A stretch of DNA of 64,000 bases from Bacteroidota bacterium (GTDB lineage Bacteria; Bacteroidota; Bacteroidia; 2-12-FULL-35-15): NCBI GenBank assembly GCA_025963775.1, contig JAOQAD010000037.1:189638-253637 (forward strand), written 5' to 3'. The notes under the pieces were generated by a model. The model made no database searches, was not told the DNA's origin, and was given only the letters and a program-made list of their open reading frames with translations. The position numbers were made by a program, and so were the translations under genes. Below, piece after piece: positions 41,082 to 48,827 of the stretch (position 1 is its first letter; the number at the start of each line of letters is the position of its first letter).

Positions 41082-41681
41082 TTATCTTGCTTTCACAATT
41101 TTGCGTGTTTCAACAACCACTCCGTCTTTGTAAGTACGGTAGAAGTAAACTCCTGCAGGCAATGTTTCCAGGTCTACATCAAGCTTTCCTTCCTGTGTAT
41201 CGATATCGATCGATTTTAACTGTTCGCCAACGATGTTGATGAACTCGATCTTTTCGATGCCGTTGTATTTCACAGTTACTTTGTCTTTGAACGGGCTTGG
41301 GTAAACGCTTGTAAGCAGGTTCACTGTAGGATCAGCAATGCCGGTAGCACTTGCAGTAAATCCGCCAACCATACCGCTGTGGAAAGTACACTGGTAACCG
41401 TAGTTACCTGCAACAGTCACCGTGTAAGAATACGTTGCACCAACTGTAGACATTGTTCCTGAAGAAATGATCGCAGCTCCTGCAGGCTCGGTACCGGCAG
41501 AACCTGTTACATTGTGTGTTCCGCCAACAAGTGTGAACACGATCACATCTCCGACAACAGCTGTGAATGTTTGTGGAGTGAAGCTGTTACTTGCAACAGC
41601 AACGTTGATAGTTGCAGCAGTTGACTGAACAGAAGCAAATGTAAAGGCTGAAGCAATAATTAAAGAGTAAAGTTTTTTCAT
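41082..41681 (-). CDS. T9SS cargo cupredoxin (plastocyanin-like copper protein)
   Basis: 199 residues. Residues 1-23 are a signal peptide (LIIASAFTFASVQSTAA). Residues 24-112 are a plastocyanin-type cupredoxin: NSFTPQTFTAVVGDVIVFT, and a full type 1 copper site with His56 (GTHNVT), Cys98 (YQCTF), His101 and Met104 (FHSGM). Residues 125-199 are a type A sorting domain (SVYPSPFKDKVTVKYN, FINIVGEQLKSID, GVYFYRTY, ETRKIVKAR). It should bind copper outside the cell after T9SS export and may carry electrons or store copper. It has its own -7 box and terminator, so it is transcribed alone. Confidence 0.9.
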   Translation of the reverse strand: MKKLYSLIIASAFTFASVQSTAATINVAVASNSFTPQTFTAVVGDVIVFTLVGGTHNVTGSAGTEPAGAAIISSGTMSTVGATYSYTVTVAGNYGYQCTFHSGMVGGFTASATGIADPTVNLLTSVYPSPFKDKVTVKYNGIEKIEFINIVGEQLKSIDIDTQEGKLDVDLETLPAGVYFYRTYKDGVVVETRKIVKAR

Positions 41682-41731
41682 GTAAATGGGTTTAAAGGTT
41701 ATACATTAATTTATTACGCACTAAATTATAA

Positions 41732-41739
41732 CAAATTTA
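41732..41739 (-). promoter_or_regulatory. TAnnTTTG -7 box of the cupredoxin gene
   Basis: On the minus strand TAAATTTG lies 51 bases before the ATG at 41681. It matches the consensus; a good -33 box is not evident. Confidence 0.45.
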
Positions 41740-41756
41740 TGATAAAACAAAGTGAT

Positions 41757-42485
41757 TTATCCGGCAATAATTTCTTCGAGCACTGCAGCGGATCTTACCT
41801 GGCCGAAGGAAGGAATGTGCAGCTGGTAGAACAATACGAGGGCATTCAGCAATTGCTTCCGCTCCGCTTTGCCCATCCGCAGGCCTGCAAGCTGGCTATA
41901 GCCGCGGCCCATCAGCTCCGACAGCAGGGCGCTGGCGGCTGCATGCAGGTAATCGGGATGTTGCGGAAGGTAATTCACGAATTTCCCCTCCCGGAGATCG
42001 AATACGGAAGTATCCGCCCTATATTCTCCCTGCGGGGGAAAGCCAAGGAAACGGCTGAGCTGCACCATAAAGCCCAAATGAAAATTGGAGCAGCTCTCGG
42101 TATCCAGGTCGAGGATGAGCAGGGAATTTTTGATGAAGAGGAACAGTTCCTCATCGGGGTGCGGCTCCTTGAAAGAATGCAGAAGAATTTCGTTGATAAA
42201 GATCGCGATCGAGCTTTTGATCACATCGAAAGGAAGATGGCTGTAGGGCTGGTGAATGCTGATCTCGGAGATCCGCGGAAGCGCAGTGCGCTCATTTCCC
42301 GAAACAACAATGTCGACCAGTGCAAGCGGCTGAAAAAGCCCCGCTTTGTTCTTTGATCTTTTGCTCCTGACCCCGCCAATGATATACGACCTGAAGCCGA
42401 ATTCCTGCGTGTAGATCTTTACGATCAGGCTTGTTTCGGAATAGCTGATCGTATGCAGGACAATGCCGCTTGTTTTCTGGAGCAT
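41757..42485 (-). CDS. recO: DNA repair protein RecO
   Basis: 242 residues, the usual RecO length. It opens MLQKTSGIVLHTISYSETSLIVKIYTQEFG (in part: GIVLHTISYSETSLIVKIYT), the OB-fold start typical of the family, followed by SYIIGGVRSKRSKNKAGLFQPL (in part: GGVRSKRSKNKAGLFQPL). The C-terminal helical part includes FHLGFMVQLSRFLGF. It loads RecA on single-stranded DNA coated with SSB during RecFOR repair. It lies 17 bases downstream of porZ, a pairing I recall from other Bacteroidota genomes, and both are probably on one transcript. Confidence 0.95.
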   Translation of the reverse strand: MLQKTSGIVLHTISYSETSLIVKIYTQEFGFRSYIIGGVRSKRSKNKAGLFQPLALVDIVVSGNERTALPRISEISIHQPYSHLPFDVIKSSIAIFINEILLHSFKEPHPDEELFLFIKNSLLILDLDTESCSNFHLGFMVQLSRFLGFPPQGEYRADTSVFDLREGKFVNYLPQHPDYLHAAASALLSELMGRGYSQLAGLRMGKAERKQLLNALVLFYQLHIPSFGQVRSAAVLEEIIAG

Positions 42486-42502
42486 CGCGTGATCTGTCCG
42501 AG

Positions 42503-44830
42503 TTAGTTAATGAAAAGGATCTTTGTCGCGATCTTCTGGCAGGAGTTGTCTTCGCTTGTGCAAAAGACCATGTACACGCCGGTGCTTACTTTATCGCCCT
42601 TGAAATTTTTTCCGTACCAGATCGCCTGTCCGCCTTCCGACTTTGTTTCATACACAAGGCTTCCGCTGATGTCGGTGATCTTCACTGTTGTGTTCTCCAT
42701 CAGCCCTTTGATCGCGATAGGCCCGGTGTAATCAGGCTTTACGGGATTAGGAAATGAATATACATCCTTGAAGCATTCGTTGCCCTGGATGGCCGTTCCC
42801 CTGTAGGAGATAATTCCTTTATCCGTACCGAAATACACTTCGCCGGTAAGGTGGTCGATCACAATACTTTTAATATTGTTGCTGAACAGCGGGCTGTTGT
42901 CTTCAGTAAAATGTGCGATCTGCTGTGTGCCGTCTGCCGACATCAGGAACACTCCTGATTTGGCTGTTCCGATCCATTTGCGGTTGGCATCGTCAACAGC
43001 AATGGCAAGAACAGTTTCTGTTTCCAGCAGGATCTGCACATGGCCGTCCTGTTCGATGAGGATCTGCTGCGCATCAAAGTTACCGCCGGAAAATACATTT
43101 TCAGGTGAATAAAAAACTGCGATGCCTTTGTCGGTACCGATCCAGATCTCCCCATCCTTATCTTCTGCAACCGACCATACATCCGGGCTTGGCAAAGCAC
43201 CGTTCCCGGCGGCCGAGCTCAGCCTTCTTGCATTTCCGGAATTGGCAGTGGCTGTAGTTCCGGCCTTGTATACAAGCAGGCCTCCGCCGTTGGTGATCAG
43301 GATCCATTTCTGGTCACTTTTATCAATGATCATTTTGCCCAAATAAGGGAATGTTCCCAGGATGCCTGAAAAATTAATGGATTGCCACACGCCGTTAGCA
43401 TTTCTCACAGACAAAGGAGTAAGCACGCCGGAATTAGTGACCCAAAGGTTGCTGTTGGCATCCATGGTCATTCCGTAGGTCCAGATCGGGTTATAACCGC
43501 TAAGGCCAAGGCCTTTCAGAGAGCTGTTCACTTCATTGTACACTTTTACAGGAACGCCGTTGTAAAATTCAACAACCCCCATTCCCCATGAAGAAGCAAA
43601 GGAATGCTTGGAATTGTTAGGATCTACCAGTACATCCACAAAATCATAGATCGTATCAAGGTTTGCCGCGGAAGGATAATTTCCCCTCGGGTTTTTCCAT
43701 TCAGATTCGGAATACTGGTAAACACCGTCTATATAGTACGTTTGCTTGGCGCCCGGGGCTACCCACAGGTTGCTTTCGCTGATGTCCATGCTAAACACTT
43801 TCGGGCTTCCCGGCCCGTTCGGGTAAAAATGTTCGTAACCGGAAGCAGCCTTCCAGGAAACCAGTCCATATTTTTCATCAGCGATCCAGACGGTTCCCGA
43901 ATTATCGAGCACAACCGAATGAGGGCGGGCATAATCAGAAAAATAACCTCCGTAATATGCCCCCGATAATGTATTCACTCCACCATACTGTGCGATCAGC
44001 AGCTGCCCGTTGTTTTCCCTGAGCAAAAAGGTTGTTTCATTAACCCCCGGGTGAAAGCTTACCAGGTTCCAGCTATTGGCTGCAATATCGTACACATAAA
44101 TGGAATCCTGGTTCGTAATCCCGGAAGCAATGTATTTTGAATAATTCGTATAGATCTTTCCGCCGTGCTCAGCAATGGTATTGTATAAACCGTTCGGAAA
44201 AGGAAGGCCGGCCATTGGCATTTTGGTCCAGCTGGTATAATTCGCAAGATTGGGATTGCCCTGGAAAGCAGTGTAAATACCGCTTCCGGTCGACACATAG
44301 AAGTTTGAGCCATTGGCAGTGATGTCGGTAACGTTGATCGCATTTCCACCCGGGCCTATATAATAAGTGTCTTTCACTTCAAGGCGGTCCATATCGATCA
44401 CCACAATGCCAAAACCGCAGGCCAGGTAAGCATACTGGTTAATAAAGAAAATATTGTTGATGGATTTGTTCCCGATGATGGATTTCCGCTTTATATCGGA
44501 AATGTTGGTAATGGTTCCATTGGAGATGATATCGATGTTTGAATTCTTGTAAGCGACCAGGAGCTTGTTATTGTATGGGTTGAAGTTAAGGACGGTGGCT
44601 TCTATATCGGAGAGCCCGTTCACCTTCGACATGCGGTCCATCGAATTATCGCTCTTGTTGAGTGAGAAGATCCCGCTGGTGGTTGCAACGTACACTTTGC
44701 CATTTCCTTCGGCAACTGACAATGCGCTTTTGTAGGATAAATGCTCTTTCCAGCCGCCGATAGGCACATCCTGGCCAAAGCCTGCAAATGAAATGAATAC
44801 GATTGAGAGAAGTAAAAAAATCCGGGTCAT
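42503..44830 (-). CDS. porZ: PorZ-like type IX secretion system protein
   Basis: 775 residues. Residues 1-19 are a signal peptide (LLSIVFISFAGFGQ). It starts DVPIGGWKEHLSYKSALSV and then forms two seven-bladed propellers of the two-component-regulator type (GNGKVYVATTSGIFSL in part, EIWIGTDKGIAVF, RKWIGTAKSGVFL). The C-terminus is a sorting domain (SFPNPVKPDYTGPIAIKGL in part, GVYMVFCTSEDN). PorZ delivers the anionic lipopolysaccharide anchor to the T9SS attachment complex on the cell surface in Porphyromonas. The role here is inferred from domain order, length and position beside recO. The many T9SS cargo genes in the window fit. Confidence 0.88.
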   Translation of the reverse strand: MTRIFLLLSIVFISFAGFGQDVPIGGWKEHLSYKSALSVAEGNGKVYVATTSGIFSLNKSDNSMDRMSKVNGLSDIEATVLNFNPYNNKLLVAYKNSNIDIISNGTITNISDIKRKSIIGNKSINNIFFINQYAYLACGFGIVVIDMDRLEVKDTYYIGPGGNAINVTDITANGSNFYVSTGSGIYTAFQGNPNLANYTSWTKMPMAGLPFPNGLYNTIAEHGGKIYTNYSKYIASGITNQDSIYVYDIAANSWNLVSFHPGVNETTFLLRENNGQLLIAQYGGVNTLSGAYYGGYFSDYARPHSVVLDNSGTVWIADEKYGLVSWKAASGYEHFYPNGPGSPKVFSMDISESNLWVAPGAKQTYYIDGVYQYSESEWKNPRGNYPSAANLDTIYDFVDVLVDPNNSKHSFASSWGMGVVEFYNGVPVKVYNEVNSSLKGLGLSGYNPIWTYGMTMDANSNLWVTNSGVLTPLSVRNANGVWQSINFSGILGTFPYLGKMIIDKSDQKWILITNGGGLLVYKAGTTATANSGNARRLSSAAGNGALPSPDVWSVAEDKDGEIWIGTDKGIAVFYSPENVFSGGNFDAQQILIEQDGHVQILLETETVLAIAVDDANRKWIGTAKSGVFLMSADGTQQIAHFTEDNSPLFSNNIKSIVIDHLTGEVYFGTDKGIISYRGTAIQGNECFKDVYSFPNPVKPDYTGPIAIKGLMENTTVKITDISGSLVYETKSEGGQAIWYGKNFKGDKVSTGVYMVFCTSEDNSCQKIATKILFIN

Positions 44831-45016
44831 ATAACGATCTTAGTTAAAGGCACATTAGAAACATAAAAGTACTGATTTTATTGCATGGGGAGAAAAAAAA
44901 GGCGGGTTGCAGTGTGTAAAGGAAAAGGGGCAATACATGCTACCAGCGTAAGCAGGTTACTTACACTATCAATAGCGAGGGCAATTGATTAACCACAAGG
45001 CTGATTATTCCTTACT

Positions 45017-46024
45017 TTAATCAACTTTCTCTTTATTTGTTTCATGTAAATGAGTAATAAATGTTGTCAGCTCTTTAGTAAAAACGTCAAGAGATTGTGC
45101 TGATATTTTCATAAAAGCTACAATTTTCTTCAAATCACCCTTTGATAAATCAGTATTGTCCAGCAGGCTTGAAACTCCAAGAATGCTAGTAACGGGCTGT
45201 CTTACTCTATGAGATGTTAAAAACAGAATTTCCTCTAAAGATTTTAGCATTTTGTCTTTTTTCTCAGCTTCAAGTTTTTGTTCAGTGATATCCCTTATGA
45301 TTCCATATGCCCTGATTGGCTTTTGCTCATCATCAAGTTCAAATCGTACGACTGAAGAGCCATATCTTATCTCACCATCCTTTTTGATAAAGCGAAAGTT
45401 GAAATAAGTAGCAGTGAGACGGACGAATGAGCTGTTAATCTTACTTTTCACAAAGACAAGATCATCGGGATGGATGAAGGATAAAAATGCTTCAGTGTCT
45501 GGTTTCATTTCACCCGGTTCCATCCCTAATATTTTAAATACTTCATCTGACCAAATGTTAATTCCATTTTGAAGTCCAATTTCCCAATTACCTATATGTG
45601 CAATTGCTTGTGCTTCTTTTAATTTTGTTTCATTTTGCACAAGCTTTTCTACGGTTACCTCCAGAACATTGTGTGACTTCAATAATAGTTCTTTCATCCT
45701 TTTTTGAACGGAGCTCAGCCATACAATAAAAAAAGCGGGCACCATAAAAAACAAAAGGCGAGGGAATTGTTCGAGATTTATAGCGAACGAATGAATTGGG
45801 GGCAAAAAGTAATAATCGAAGACAATAGTGGATAATAAAACCGAGAGCAAGCCTTGCCTTATTCCACCAAACCTGGTGCTGAATATTACACTGCAGAGGA
45901 GGACCGATACGGGGGCAGCATCCTGAAGATAATTGCTCATCCATAAAAGAACTACCAAAGCAGTGATTACAGATATAACAGCAATCCCATAACTCAAAAT
46001 CAGATGCCACTTTTTTGTTTGCAT
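45017..46024 (-). CDS. Membrane PAS/HisKA protein lacking an ATPase domain
   Basis: 335 residues. Residues 8-105 hold three to four membrane helices of the DUF4118/KdpD type (VLLCSVIFSTRFGGIRQG, VFDYYFLPPIHSF). A PAS fold covers about 140-250 (IAHIGNWEIGL, GIIRDITEQ). A HisKA-like helix follows with His272 in LTSHRVRQPVTSILG. The protein ends 63 residues after that His, and no HATPase_c domain exists in it or in the 186 bases beyond. It therefore cannot phosphorylate itself alone. Similar proteins with a SHxVRQP motif occur in Bacteroidota, so this is more likely a natural form than a truncation. It appears to be transcribed alone. Confidence 0.8.
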   Translation of the reverse strand: MQTKKWHLILSYGIAVISVITALVVLLWMSNYLQDAAPVSVLLCSVIFSTRFGGIRQGLLSVLLSTIVFDYYFLPPIHSFAINLEQFPRLLFFMVPAFFIVWLSSVQKRMKELLLKSHNVLEVTVEKLVQNETKLKEAQAIAHIGNWEIGLQNGINIWSDEVFKILGMEPGEMKPDTEAFLSFIHPDDLVFVKSKINSSFVRLTATYFNFRFIKKDGEIRYGSSVVRFELDDEQKPIRAYGIIRDITEQKLEAEKKDKMLKSLEEILFLTSHRVRQPVTSILGVSSLLDNTDLSKGDLKKIVAFMKISAQSLDVFTKELTTFITHLHETNKEKVD

Positions 46025-46413
46025 GTTCGCTGATTTTTCCTCTGTAACTACGTTATTTTAGATTGCTAAATATTAAGATTATCCTCTTAATCACTCTGAG
46101 TCGTGAGTCCTAAACAAGACTAAAAAAAACAATACCCAATTCGCAGTGCCCTGATAAAAGTTGTTTTTATAAAAAATAATGTAATCTATTGCTGGTCTTT
46201 ATTTAAATTGATAAGAATAGTGGGGCAGCACTTTATAATGCTAAATAAAAAACCATACCAAGTAACTTCAATTCATAATAAATTTACACGAATCGGTGGC
46301 ACCCTGATTTTACTGAAATATTAGTAAGTGAACTTACTTCGGTTGCCTCCAAATGGAATTCTAATTGTGGCGGGGTTCGAACCTTCGCCCAGAATTATTT
46401 TATTTTTTTTCAG
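46025..46413. other. AT-rich non-coding spacer with a small operator-like palindrome
   Basis: 389 bases without a gene. It holds the upstream region of the PAS/HisKA gene, a 7-base perfect inverted repeat AGTAAGT-GA-ACTTACT at 46323-46338 that could be an operator, and a tRNA-like T-arm fragment at 46368-46391. Open frames across 46328-46568 come from the tRNA and are not genes. Confidence 0.5.
46368..46391 (-). pseudogene. tRNA 3'-end remnant (T-arm only)
   Basis: On the minus strand, GGGCGAAGGTTCGAACCCCG carries the GTTCGAACC core of a tRNA T-arm. There is no D-arm or anticodon arm beside it. It lies 23 bases downstream of the intact tRNA-Arg, in the same direction. It is probably a relic of a tRNA gene, from an old tandem copy or an attachment site. 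Confidence 0.45.
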
Positions 46414-46487
46414 TGGCCCCGAGAGGGTTCGAACCTCCAACCTGCGGCTTCGGAAACCGACACTCTATCCAGTTGAGCTACGGGGCC
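46414..46487 (-). tRNA. tRNA-Arg (CCG)
   Basis: On the minus strand the 74-base gene has an acceptor stem GGCCCCG/CGGGGCC, D-arm GCTC...GAGT, anticodon loop TTCCGAA with anticodon CCG, and a T-arm GGAGG-TTCGAAC-CCTCT. The discriminator base is A and CCA is not encoded. The outermost anticodon-stem pair (T27-C43) is mismatched. CCG reads the arginine codon CGG. Confidence 0.93.
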
Positions 46488-46646
46488 AGGCTGCAAAGAT
46501 ATTATTTATCCCCTCAAAATTTTGAAAAATTTCATGTAAATTCCTGTTGGCAGGCGGGAGAGCCATAAAGCCTGGTTGCGTTATAATTAAGCACTTCAGA
46601 ATTCCTTCAAACTTTTAAGCTAATTTTAGCCCTGTAAATAATTATT

Positions 46647-47882
46647 ATGCTTAAAAAGTTCCTGCTCTTTATTGTTGCCTTTATCTCATTATCAGCAAGC
46701 GCCCAAACGTTGAGCCTGGATTCCTATGTCCGGCAGGGGCTGCAAAACAGCCCGCTGCTGAAGGATTACAGCAACCAGCTGCAGCTGAATTCCATGGACA
46801 GCGCTGTATTAAATTCACAACGGAAGCCGCAGGTAAGCGCTAATGGGCAGATCATGGCAGCACCTGTATACAATGGATGGGGCTATGATGAGGCCGTAAC
46901 CAATACCGGGAATTATGCAGCACAGCTCATGGTCAGCCAGGACCTCTTTGCTAAAAAGCTCTATGCGCCTCAATACAACGCACTGCTCGCTGAAAAGCAG
47001 TCTATCACAAATAACGCAGGTATTTCGGCGCACGAGCTCGAAAAAAACATTACAGATCAATACCTCCTCGCCTATTCTTCCCTCAACCAGCTTACATTCC
47101 TGTTATCGACCTACGAGCTGATGAAAGAAGAAAAGGTCGTCCTTCAGAAATTTGTTGAGCAGGGGCTTGCAAAGCAAACTGATTATCTCTCCTTTGAAAT
47201 TGCGATCCAAACACAGGAGATCCAGTTAAAACAGCTGCAGAACCAATACCGGGCCGACCTTCGCCAGCTGAATTTCATCTGTGGCATCAGCGATACAGCT
47301 TACCGCGTGCTGGCAACACCCGGTATTGAGCCCCTGCTGATCCCTAAAAAAAACAATTCGCTTTTTTTACAGCAGTTCCGTATCGACAGCATAAAAAACA
47401 ATAACCAGCGGGCGCTGATCACGATGAATTACCGTCCGCGCCTAAGCTGGTTTGCAGATGCAGGTGTACTCGGATACAATCCTGCACTGCTCTATAAAAA
47501 TTTCGGGTTCAGCTTTGGCCTCAACTTTTCAATGCCGCTGTACGATGGCAGGCAAAAGAAAATACTGTATCAAAAGATCAGCATCAGCGAATCCACACGA
47601 AATAATTATCAGTCGTTTTACCGCAGCCAGCAGGCACTGCACCTGCAGCAGCTCAGCCTTAATCTCGACGAGAACGACCAATTGATCCTGCAGATCAGAA
47701 AGCAGCTTGTGTCTGCAGAAATGCTTGTAAAGGCAAGCAAGCAGCTGCTGAACAGCGGGGAATTAGCGGTGATGGATTTTATCATCACCATGAAAAATTA
47801 CATCGATATAAAAAGCCAGCTGAACCAGTCGGAGCTGAAAAAGCTGCAGCTGACCGCTGAATTGAATTACTGGAACTGGTAA
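46647..47882 (+). CDS. TolC family outer-membrane efflux protein
   Basis: 411 residues. Residues 1-19 are a signal peptide (LFIVAFISLSASAQ). The chain has the two-fold repeated helical pattern of TolC, with long helices (about 50-90, 125-200, 300-400) and short strands between (PRLSWFADAGVLGYNP, FGLNFSMPLYDGRQKK). As a trimer it should form the outer-membrane channel and periplasmic tunnel. It is first in a three-gene operon with an HlyD-type adaptor (12-base gap) and an RND pump, so the three make one tripartite efflux system. The substrate is unknown. Confidence 0.9.
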   Translation: MLKKFLLFIVAFISLSASAQTLSLDSYVRQGLQNSPLLKDYSNQLQLNSMDSAVLNSQRKPQVSANGQIMAAPVYNGWGYDEAVTNTGNYAAQLMVSQDLFAKKLYAPQYNALLAEKQSITNNAGISAHELEKNITDQYLLAYSSLNQLTFLLSTYELMKEEKVVLQKFVEQGLAKQTDYLSFEIAIQTQEIQLKQLQNQYRADLRQLNFICGISDTAYRVLATPGIEPLLIPKKNNSLFLQQFRIDSIKNNNQRALITMNYRPRLSWFADAGVLGYNPALLYKNFGFSFGLNFSMPLYDGRQKKILYQKISISESTRNNYQSFYRSQQALHLQQLSLNLDENDQLILQIRKQLVSAEMLVKASKQLLNSGELAVMDFIITMKNYIDIKSQLNQSELKKLQLTAELNYWNW

Positions 47883-47894
47883 GAATTATACAAA

Positions 47895-48827
47895 ATGAAA
47901 AAAAGATCCATCGGAACAATTCTCGTATTTTTTACTGCTTTGGGTGCAACCTGCTTTATCAGCTGCAACAACCAGGCAGGTGAAGCAGCACAACCGGAAC
48001 CAAAAACTCCTGTAACGCTGGGCACAGCAAGCATAGAAAGCATTTCCGAAGTTGCAGAGCTCAGGGCCACTTCGCTCTTCCAGAAAAAAGTTGCCGTAAA
48101 ATCAACACTCGCAGGCTATGTAGAAGGCATGAATGCGAACATTGGCGATGAAGTGGCAGAAGGACAGGTGCTCTTCGTGATCAAAACAAAAGAAGCCAGC
48201 GCGCTGGAATCCCTTCACATGAACGACACTGCGCTGAATTTCTCCGGCCTCATAAAAATAAAAGCACAGAAAAGCGGCATCATCACCACGCTCGATCACC
48301 AGAAAGGCGATTACGTGCAGGAAGGCGAACAGCTGGGAATCATCTCCGAGCGCAGCAGCCTTGTGTTCATCCTGGAAGTGCCTTTCGAGCTCCACTCCTA
48401 TTTAAAAACAGGCAGCTCCTGCGATATTGTATTGCCTGATAATGAGGTGATCGGCGGAAAGATCACCGGCTCACTTCCCTCCGTGGATGCAGCATCGCAA
48501 ACTCAAAGCTTTATGGTTACACCCACAGGCGGAATGAAGCTCCCCGAAAACCTGGCCGCAAAGGTGCGGATCGTAAAGCAGGAAAAAGAAAAAGCGGTGG
48601 TGCTTCCCAAACCGGCAGTACTGGCCGATGAAACACAAACCGAATTCTGGGTCATGAAACTGATCAACGACAGCACCGCCATAAAGATCCCGGTAAAAAA
48701 AGGGATCGAAACAGCCGAAAAGGTGGAGATCACCTCACCTGCATTCGGCAGCAGCGACAGGATCATCATCAGCGGAAATTACGGGCTTGCAGACACTGCC
48801 GCCATCACCATTCAACCGTCAGAATAA
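47895..48827 (+). CDS. RND efflux periplasmic adaptor (HlyD family lipoprotein)
   Basis: 310 residues with lipobox FISC (Cys24). It shows the membrane-fusion order: a barrel-sandwich/lipoyl half (KKVAVKSTLAGYVEGMNANIGDEVAEGQVLFVI in part: GYVEGMNANIGDEV), a short hairpin with no long coiled coil, a second lipoyl half (SGIITTLDHQKGDYVQEGEQLGII in part), then a beta-barrel domain (PFELHSYL, ITGSLPSVDAAS) and a membrane-proximal end. The hairpin is unusually short, about 20 residues. It connects the TolC channel and the RND pump; its TAA overlaps the ATG of the pump gene. Confidence 0.88.
   Translation: MKKRSIGTILVFFTALGATCFISCNNQAGEAAQPEPKTPVTLGTASIESISEVAELRATSLFQKKVAVKSTLAGYVEGMNANIGDEVAEGQVLFVIKTKEASALESLHMNDTALNFSGLIKIKAQKSGIITTLDHQKGDYVQEGEQLGIISERSSLVFILEVPFELHSYLKTGSSCDIVLPDNEVIGGKITGSLPSVDAASQTQSFMVTPTGGMKLPENLAAKVRIVKQEKEKAVVLPKPAVLADETQTEFWVMKLINDSTAIKIPVKKGIETAEKVEITSPAFGSSDRIIISGNYGLADTAAITIQPSE

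Noticed and set aside
46368-46391. A second functional tRNA
   Set aside because: Only a T-arm-like segment is present; no acceptor, D or anticodon arm can be drawn.
46328-46568. Two overlapping 65-67 codon frames on the plus strand
   Set aside because: They are antisense to tRNA-Arg and the T-arm relic.
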